NCBI RefSeq assembly: GCF_017315985.1 | Contig: NZ_JAFLVR010000028.1 | Span: 1-64,000, forward strand | Reading direction: 5' to 3' | Origin: Candidatus Enterococcus murrayae | GTDB lineage: Bacteria > Bacillota > Bacilli > Lactobacillales > Enterococcaceae | Length of the DNA: 64,000 bases | Shown here: positions 57,157 through 64,000 of the stretch, piece by piece | Layout of the letters: every line of letters starts with the position of its first letter | Position numbering within the stretch: the first letter of the stretch is position 1 | Made by a program: the position numbers and the translations under genes | The notes under the pieces: generated by a model | Told to the model about the DNA's origin: nothing | The model's database searches: none | The model's input: only the letters and a program-made list of their open reading frames with translations

Positions 57157-60072
57157 TTACTGCATAACATATTCAACTTGAACTGTTTTTTGAACACTTT
57201 CCGCTGCTAATTTTCCAGAGGTCAACGCCCATGCGTTGTTCGCACCTGATGGTGAATCGCTTCCCATCACTCCTCCGACTAATTCACCGGCTGCGTACAA
57301 TCCTTCGATCACTTGATCGTTGCGATTTAAGACCTGCAGCTCGCCATTTGCAACTAGACCACCCATCGTAGTCGCAAAACGTGGTTTTTGTTCAATCATA
57401 TAATATGGGCCTTCGCCAACTTTTTCTTGTAAAAACTCCAACTGACGTCCAAAATCTTCGTCATTCTGTTTTTCTACCCAGCCATTGTAACGAGCAACCG
57501 TATCCACTAAACTCTCATGGCTCATGCCAGCTTTTTCGGCTAACTCCGTCAGCGTATTTGCTCGGAAAATTTGCGGTGTTTCATCTTCATTTTCGATCCA
57601 GCGTGCCAAATCTTCACGTGTAATGCCGCCTTCTTCTACTGCTTCGGTAAAGATTTCAAAGCGTTGAGCATCCATTAAAAGAAATAGCATTTGCGGATCT
57701 TGTTGTAAAAGTACTTCTAAAATTTCTTTGTTGCTTGCTCGTTCATTGATTACTCGTTTGCCAGAAGTGTTCACCAGTAATCCATTACGTTTCAATACTT
57801 CGATGTTTCCACCAATAGTAGATTTCGCATAGCCCTGTGAAACCTCAACACCATTTGGATAAATTTTTCCATATTCCATCAGGCGTGTCGCCGCATTTAA
57901 CTCCGGTGTCGTCGTCATCAAAATTCCATCACCCGTTGAAGATTTCGTGCCATAAAACAAGATATTGTTTAATTCATGACTTAACAGATTTGGATTATTG
58001 CCGTAGCCTCCAGTTGTTAAGATGACAGCCTGTGCATGGATATTGTGTCGTTTTCCAGTATCCTCCACAGCGGTCAAACCAGTCACTTTTCCATTGCCAT
58101 CACTCAATAAGCTTTCTGCTTTCGTTTGCAGATAAATCGTTATGCCACTTCTTTCCAAAGCCTTTCTGGCACTAGCGGCAAAACCATGTCCGCCATCTTC
58201 ATAGGCCAGCTCACGATTTTTGCGATACTCTGCCAAAGTATGCAGGCCATTTTCCATATCATACTCAACACCCATATACTCGTGAACCCAATCAGTTGTC
58301 TCGCCAACATTTTCAGCTAGTGTAGCTAAAAGCTCAGGTACATTTAGGCCGCTGCCGTTAGCTAGAAAATCTTCAATCATGCATTCAGCGCTGTCATCAT
58401 AGACTCCTGCTGCTGCTTGAAGTTTTGAGCCCATAACGACCTGATTTCCACCGCTGATAGAGATTGCGCCGCCTACAAAACTTAATTTCTCTAACAGAAT
58501 CGTTTTTAATCCCATTTGATCCGCTCGCAATGCTGCGGAAATCCCTGCTGCACCTGAACCGACGATTACAACATCCGCCTCTTCATCGACAACTTCTTTC
58601 GACCATTGAACAGTCGGCTTAGGTCGAGCTTTCAAGACTTCTGAACTAGCACCAGCCATCTCAACTGCTTCTGCCACGCCATCAATCAATCCCTGACTGG
58701 AGGCAGATGCTCCTGAGATCACATCCACATTCAATGTTTGTCCATCAATGATTTGTTGAGGCAAACGAATAAATACTTGATCTGATAATCCTTCCGATTC
58801 ATTGCTTTGATCTGCTTCGATCTTTTCAATCCGTTCTTCTGAGAAGGTCACATTCATAGCCAGTTCGCTATTGTGCCCTTTAGCTTCAACCGTATAAGTA
58901 CCTGGCTTGAAGGTTAATTTTACCTTTTGCAGCTCTTTTAGGCGTTCATGCTTCCTTTTCTCTTCCTCCGGATCAATTACCATATACGCCATAAAGTCCC
59001 AAAGCGGTGTTGGAATCAGTAATTTCCGCTGCGCATTGATATGTGCATATTCAATAACTTCTTTGCCGTCTTTGATCATATTTACCCAGTTTGGTTCGAT
59101 TAAGAATCCTTTTCCAACTGCTAATAGATCATATCCTAATTTCAACGCGTCATCCGCATCTGCTCGTTGCAGGATTGAGCCTACGCCCATAATCGGAATT
59201 TGTGCCAATGCCGATGAGCGTTGTGCTAAATATTTAGTAATCAATGGCTCCGGATCATCTGAATCGACGATCGAAGGCCGTGTATAAGCACCCATTGAAA
59301 AATGGAAGTAGTCCGGCTGCAGCTCTGCAAGCGTATTCAATAAATACATCGTATCTTCGAAATGAATACCAGGTTCTTCCAACTCCTCAGGTGAGAAGCG
59401 ATACCCGATAATAAAGTTTTCAGCCTCTTGTTCTTCGACTACCCGTTGAACCTCTTTCATGACTTCTACTGGGAACTTCGCTCGTTTTTCACGACTTCCG
59501 CCCCATTGATCTTCTCTGCGATTCGAATGAGGAGAAAAGAATTGTTGTAGAATGAAGGTATTCGCCCCGTGAATCTCTACACCGTCAAATCCTGCTTCGA
59601 TCGCACGACGAGTCGCATCACCAAACATCGTAATCATTTCTAAAATTTGTTCTTCAGTCATTTCACGAGGTACAGGTGCATTTGGACGCAATGCGGCGAC
59701 TGGACTCGCAGAAATCGGGGTTGCACCACCATTAATTTCCGGCCAAGCCATTCGACCAGCATGATAGATCTGCATGATTGCTTTTGAACCCTTTGCTTTG
59801 ATTGCAGCAGCTAACTCGGTCAAACCTGCTACTTTTTTATCTGTATCTACTCCTAAAGCGCCAGGAAAGCCGCGCCCTTTGTCCTCAACAAAGCAGCTTT
59901 CTACAATAACTGCGGCTGCACCACCAGAACGAAACGCATAATAATCAATGATTTGCTGAGTAATCTCCCCATCATAAAAAGCCGATTGAGTCGTCATTGG
60001 CGACATAAATAAGCGATTCTTAAAACTGGCACCGGATGCTAATGGAATCTCATCGAATAAATTTCTTAACAT
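57157..60072 (-). CDS. Trimodular flavoenzyme: OYE, FMN-binding and FAD-binding-2 domains
   Basis: The 971-residue protein fuses three domains. Residues 1-375 are an old yellow enzyme barrel (H168 and N171 in VEIHGAN). Residues about 380-475 are an FMN-binding domain with S453-G-A-S456-A-S, where a canonical member has SGAT and flavin is attached by ApbE. Residues about 490-970 are a FAD-binding-2 (flavocytochrome c/fumarate reductase) domain with GSGAAG at 505-510. There is no signal peptide, so it is cytoplasmic. This order matches soluble NADH-dependent fumarate/acrylate-type reductases. The C-terminal TTMGGLVANGEL lacks the fumarate-binding histidine, and GSDSPSGANNA lacks the following arginine, so the acceptor is probably not fumarate. 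No apbE gene is near. Confidence 0.85.
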   Translation of the reverse strand: MLRNLFDEIPLASGASFKNRLFMSPMTTQSAFYDGEITQQIIDYYAFRSGGAAAVIVESCFVEDKGRGFPGALGVDTDKKVAGLTELAAAIKAKGSKAIMQIYHAGRMAWPEINGGATPISASPVAALRPNAPVPREMTEEQILEMITMFGDATRRAIEAGFDGVEIHGANTFILQQFFSPHSNRREDQWGGSREKRAKFPVEVMKEVQRVVEEQEAENFIIGYRFSPEELEEPGIHFEDTMYLLNTLAELQPDYFHFSMGAYTRPSIVDSDDPEPLITKYLAQRSSALAQIPIMGVGSILQRADADDALKLGYDLLAVGKGFLIEPNWVNMIKDGKEVIEYAHINAQRKLLIPTPLWDFMAYMVIDPEEEKRKHERLKELQKVKLTFKPGTYTVEAKGHNSELAMNVTFSEERIEKIEADQSNESEGLSDQVFIRLPQQIIDGQTLNVDVISGASASSQGLIDGVAEAVEMAGASSEVLKARPKPTVQWSKEVVDEEADVVIVGSGAAGISAALRADQMGLKTILLEKLSFVGGAISISGGNQVVMGSKLQAAAGVYDDSAECMIEDFLANGSGLNVPELLATLAENVGETTDWVHEYMGVEYDMENGLHTLAEYRKNRELAYEDGGHGFAASARKALERSGITIYLQTKAESLLSDGNGKVTGLTAVEDTGKRHNIHAQAVILTTGGYGNNPNLLSHELNNILFYGTKSSTGDGILMTTTPELNAATRLMEYGKIYPNGVEVSQGYAKSTIGGNIEVLKRNGLLVNTSGKRVINERASNKEILEVLLQQDPQMLFLLMDAQRFEIFTEAVEEGGITREDLARWIENEDETPQIFRANTLTELAEKAGMSHESLVDTVARYNGWVEKQNDEDFGRQLEFLQEKVGEGPYYMIEQKPRFATTMGGLVANGELQVLNRNDQVIEGLYAAGELVGGVMGSDSPSGANNAWALTSGKLAAESVQKTVQVEYVMQ

Positions 60073-60264
60073 GTGGTTCTCCTTTCAAAATGAACACCTT
60101 ATTCATCAAAATCTTTTGATATGTAACAACTTTCACATAAGTGGCGAAACAAACGACTAACTTTAAACTTTTCTATGTTCCAGATTCACGTTCGTTGCTC
60201 TAAGAGTGTCTAATCATTTCTTTGCTAATTTGTGAACAAGGAATTCTACTTCCTTCTTACGCTC

Positions 60265-60322
60265 ATTGTAAGAAATTTAATCGATAAATTCCAATAGTTT
60301 ATTTATATGGAATCGATAAATT
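60265..60322 (-). promoter_or_regulatory. Promoter with two 12-bp direct repeats upstream of the flavoenzyme
   Basis: AATCGATAAATT occurs at 60279-60290 and 60311-60322, 32 bases apart (three helical turns). They flank a CCA/TGG inverted segment. On the minus strand TTGGAA (complement of 60289-60294) and TACAAT (complement of 60265-60270) give a promoter with an 18-base spacer that overlaps the first copy. The rest of 60073-60361 has no gene and would be a 180-base leader. Confidence 0.55.
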
Positions 60323-60361
60323 TTATTTATGCATCTGCCCATTGCTAATGTCCAATGGACG

Positions 60362-60396
60362 AAAAAAAAGACCGTGACATGAAAATCACGATCTTT
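60362..60396 (-). terminator. Intrinsic terminator of groEL
   Basis: AAAGACCGTGA at 60367-60377 pairs with TCACGATCTTT at 60386-60396 (one mismatch), and the minus strand runs into eight T. Confidence 0.85.
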
Positions 60397-60436
60397 CTTA
60401 TTGAATTTCAAAGCGCCGATAAAGCTAGGCTTTCTA

Positions 60437-62077
<1,641 letters not shown>

Positions 62078-62087
62078 TCATTATTTT

Positions 62088-62372
62088 TTATTCAACGATT
62101 GCCATAATATCTTTTGCAGCGATAATCAAGTATTCACTGCCTTCATATTTCACTTCTGTACCAGAATATTTTTCAAACATTACCATATCACCAACAGCTA
62201 CTGGCATTGGACTTTTTTGACCGTTTTCCAGCACATTGCCTTCACCGACAGCCACAACTTTCGCTGTTTGTGGTTTTTCTTTTGCTGCAGAAGCTAAGAC
62301 TAGGCCTCCAACTGTTTTTTCTTCTTCTTGAGTAACTTCAAGAATGACACGATCACCTAATGGTTTTAACAC
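62088..62372 (-). CDS. groES: 10 kDa co-chaperonin GroES
   Basis: The 94-residue protein starts at GTG 62372 (GTG TTA AAA CCA), eight bases after GGAGG, and not at the upstream TTG. It has [10 protein letters not shown] and the C-terminal [14 protein letters not shown] of GroES, with a mobile loop in between. It caps the GroEL ring. It is the first gene of groESL. Confidence 0.97.
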   Translation of the reverse strand: MLKPLGDRVILEVTQEEEKTVGGLVLASAAKEKPQTAKVVAVGEGNVLENGQKSPMPVAVGDMVMFEKYSGTEVKYEGSEYLIIAAKDIMAIVE

Positions 62373-62409
62373 GATAAATCCCTCCAACTAGTAATGATTT
62401 TTCAAGTTG

Positions 62410-62436
62410 TTAGCACTCTATAACTAAGAGTGCTAA
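62410..62436 (-). promoter_or_regulatory. CIRCE operator (HrcA site)
   Basis: TTAGCACTC at 62410-62418 and GAGTGCTAA at 62428-62436 are a perfect inverted repeat with a nine-base spacer, the exact CIRCE consensus. HrcA binds it to repress groESL without stress. Confidence 0.97.
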
Positions 62437-62448
62437 CTCACAACTCTT

Positions 62449-62476
62449 ATCATACCATTTTTGTTTCTTTTTGCAA
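62449..62476 (-). promoter_or_regulatory. groESL promoter
   Basis: On the minus strand TTGCAA (complement of 62471-62476) and TATGAT (complement of 62449-62454) are 16 bases apart. CIRCE lies just downstream, overlapping the expected start point. Confidence 0.75.
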
Positions 62477-62569
62477 GTCCTTCGTCTGCTTTTTTGATTT
62501 TTCTTCTACTAAGCTTTTGAATAAAATATGGTATACTTGAGAACAATAAATGTTTAGAAAGGAAAAATA

Positions 62570-63211
62570 ATGAGCGAAAAAAAATATAGCTTTATAACAA
62601 TCTTTACCTATGGATTAGTTTTATTTTCACCTATAGCTTTTGTTCGTGTATTTCAAGCGAATCCCTCCCAAATCATCCAGCTTACAACACTAGCCTATTT
62701 TCTTGGTGCTGCTTTAATGATTGCTTACCGTTTGAAATCACAAACCTTTGAATTGGAAAAACGACAAAAAAAATTACTGATTACTGTTTTGATTGGAATT
62801 GTCGGAATTCCAGCTTCCTTGGTGTTACAAATGATTATTCTGCAAATCGAGCAACGTTTCCTAGGAGAGCCGATTGCTTCGCAAAACACACAGAATATCG
62901 TTCAGTTAATTAGGAACAATATGATTTTTATTTTGGCGACAACAATTGCTGGGCCACTCATGGAAGAATTTGTTTTTCGCCGTGCAATTTTCGGTTCATT
63001 GGAAAAAAGATTCGGCTTCCTTCTGCCGGCACTTGTCAGTTCACTCCTTTTCGCCTTTGCTCATAATGACGGCCACTATCTATTGTATGCTGGCTTAGGG
63101 TTCTTATTTTGCGGAATGTATCGTTATACCGGACGCATCTGGACGTCGATGATTACACACGTAGGAATGAATTTATTAGTAATTCTTACCCAATTAGCAT
63201 TGCAATCCTAA
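62570..63211 (+). CDS. CPBP-family intramembrane metalloprotease
   Basis: The 213-residue protein has about six membrane helices and the CPBP motifs EE at 132-133 followed by R137-R138, H165 (FAFAHND) and H197-N201 (THVGMN). The family includes CAAX-type and bacteriocin-immunity-associated proteases; no bacteriocin gene is near. Ribosome binding site AGAAAGGA. It ends just before the hairpin at 63239-63285. Confidence 0.87.
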   Translation: MSEKKYSFITIFTYGLVLFSPIAFVRVFQANPSQIIQLTTLAYFLGAALMIAYRLKSQTFELEKRQKKLLITVLIGIVGIPASLVLQMIILQIEQRFLGEPIASQNTQNIVQLIRNNMIFILATTIAGPLMEEFVFRRAIFGSLEKRFGFLLPALVSSLLFAFAHNDGHYLLYAGLGFLFCGMYRYTGRIWTSMITHVGMNLLVILTQLALQS

Positions 63212-63238
63212 ATAGGAGCAATCTTTTGCTATTTTATT

Positions 63239-63285
63239 AAAACCTCCTTAGACTAAAGGTACTACTAGTCTAAGGAGGTTTTTTT
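63239..63285 (+). terminator. Terminator-like hairpin enclosing the next gene's ribosome binding site
   Basis: A perfect 15-bp stem pairs 63241-63255 with 63266-63280, extended by two A-T pairs, with a ten-base loop. It is followed by TTTTTTT and then directly by the ATG of the next gene at 63286. The 3' arm carries AAGGAGG (63272-63278), so the site is buried when the hairpin forms. A possible promoter, TTGCTA (63227-63232) and TAGACT (63250-63255) with 17 bases between, would start transcription inside the loop and leave the site free. Confidence 0.75.
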
Positions 63286-63906
63286 ATGAAAGTAGCAGTT
63301 ATAGGTGCCACTGGAAATGCTGGATCATTAATTTTAAAAGAAGCTTTGGATCGTCAGCTAGCTGTCACCGCGATCGTACGCCATCCAGAGAAACTTAAGG
63401 TAAAAGTACCCATTTTAGTCAAAGACTTGTTTGAATTAACAAAAAAGGATTTAGCGTTCTTTGATGTGGTGGTTGATGCGTTTCGTCCACCAGTTGGCCA
63501 AGAAGAAATGCATCAAAGCTCATTGAAGCATCTCAGCAATATCTTACAGGGAACAGATACACGTTTGATAGTGGTTGGCGGTGCTTCCTCTTTATTTATC
63601 GATGATGAACACCGTATGATTGATGTCTCTGATCCAAAAGCCATTTATTATCCTACAGCTTATAATATGTACCAAGCATTTATAGACTTGAAATCTGTTC
63701 CAGAGTTGAAATGGACCTATTTAAGCCCTGCCGCAAACTTTATACCTGATGGTTTGCGCACCGAACATTACAAAATCAGCGATGATCACATGCAAAAAAA
63801 TTCAGAAGGAAAAAGTGAAATAAGTATGGCAGACTATGCTATTGCTATGGTCGATGAAATCGTTGAACCTAGACACTTAAATCAGCATTTTAGCGTTTAT
63901 AGTTAA
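63286..63906 (+). CDS. NAD(P)-binding oxidoreductase (NmrA/YwnB-like)
   Basis: The 206-residue Rossmann protein has G7-A-T-G10-N-A-G13 near the N-terminus, LIVVGGASSLF, and YLSPAANFIPDG in the C-terminal half, as in YwnB/atypical SDR proteins that bind NADPH. The catalytic Tyr-Lys pair of classical SDRs is absent, so it may be a sensor or a reductase with a different mechanism. Its ribosome binding site lies in the hairpin upstream. Confidence 0.85.
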   Translation: MKVAVIGATGNAGSLILKEALDRQLAVTAIVRHPEKLKVKVPILVKDLFELTKKDLAFFDVVVDAFRPPVGQEEMHQSSLKHLSNILQGTDTRLIVVGGASSLFIDDEHRMIDVSDPKAIYYPTAYNMYQAFIDLKSVPELKWTYLSPAANFIPDGLRTEHYKISDDHMQKNSEGKSEISMADYAIAMVDEIVEPRHLNQHFSVYS

Positions 63907-63942
63907 TGACCGCTTGTTTTCCACTTAAATTCCAACAGATAA

Positions 63943-63980
63943 AAAAATGACAAACCTGCCTAAACAGATTTGTCATTTTT
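63943..63980 (+). terminator. Intrinsic terminator
   Basis: A 12-bp stem pairs 63943-63954 with 63969-63980 (AAAAATGACAAA and its complement), ending in a T run. It ends the gene at 63286. Confidence 0.85.
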
Positions 63981-64000
63981 TAGATCGCGAATAATTCAGT

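Noticed and set aside
57157-60072. Fumarate reductase as the name of the fusion flavoenzyme
   Set aside because: The dicarboxylate-binding His and Arg are not in the expected places, so only a domain-level name is supported.

Overview
The window looks like a chromosomal segment of a low-to-mid GC Firmicute of the order Lactobacillales, most probably an Enterococcus. The reasons are the gene content (sufCDSUB, a DUF1827 protein, a CppA-like protein, a MurT/GatD pair, a T-box-controlled metNIQ, PTS genes), strong AGGAGG ribosome binding sites, frequent GTG/TTG starts and short intrinsic terminators. This is inferred from gene families; no 16S gene is present. I see no rRNA, CRISPR array, prophage, insertion sequence or plasmid replication gene. 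One tRNA gene is present.

Layout. 0-9.6 kb is accessory: a GNAT acetyltransferase, a DUF3267 membrane zincin, a LytTR/DUF3021 regulator pair, an unknown membrane protein, a three-gene oxidoreductase operon (two SDRs and an old yellow enzyme), an orphan 354-residue protein and a CNNM/CorC-type transporter with a long untranslated leader. 9.7-15 kb is the sufCDSUB iron-sulfur assembly operon. 15.1-19.4 kb holds a GFA-fold protein and a sugar operon (PTS IIA, IIBC, class II aldolase, DeoR regulator) with a near-consensus promoter and a cre-like site. 19.5-22.7 kb is metNIQ behind a T-box leader. 22.7-25.3 kb holds RodA, an ArsC/Spx-like protein and a lipoyl GcvH in a tight cluster, then a DUF1361 protein. 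25.4-31.7 kb is housekeeping: tRNA-Thr(CGT), DUF2187, upp, glyA, the threonylcarbamoyl-AMP synthase, prmC, prfA and tdk.

31.9-48.2 kb is mixed: a YfcC-family carrier, a MerR/SDR divergent pair, a KtrB/TrkH potassium channel, murT-gatD (lipid II amidation), manA, a serine hydrolase, a frameshifted small membrane gene, a CppA-like protein, a cysteine-less rhodanese, an azoreductase, an AI-2E family transporter, a lone sorbitol PTS IIA, a lactonase and a second GNAT. 48.3-51.1 kb is a P-type cation ATPase behind a yybP-ykoY-type manganese riboswitch with a terminator switch. 51.2-57.0 kb has a TtcA-like thiolase, an LTA-synthase-family sulfatase, nadE-pncB (NAD salvage) and DUF1827. 57.1-60.4 kb is a 971-residue OYE/FMN-binding/FAD fusion flavoenzyme with repeats over its promoter. 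60.4-62.5 kb is groES-groEL under CIRCE control. The end holds a CPBP protease and an NAD(P)-binding protein separated by a terminator-like hairpin that contains the ribosome binding site of the second gene.

The items most worth a second look are the trimodular flavoenzyme, which lacks the fumarate-binding residues of its relatives, the direct repeats over its promoter, the hairpin at 63239-63285, the manganese-riboswitch ATPase, the SDR-SDR-OYE operon and the RodA/ArsC-like/GcvH gene cluster. I found no gene cluster that I can defend as a wholly undescribed system.
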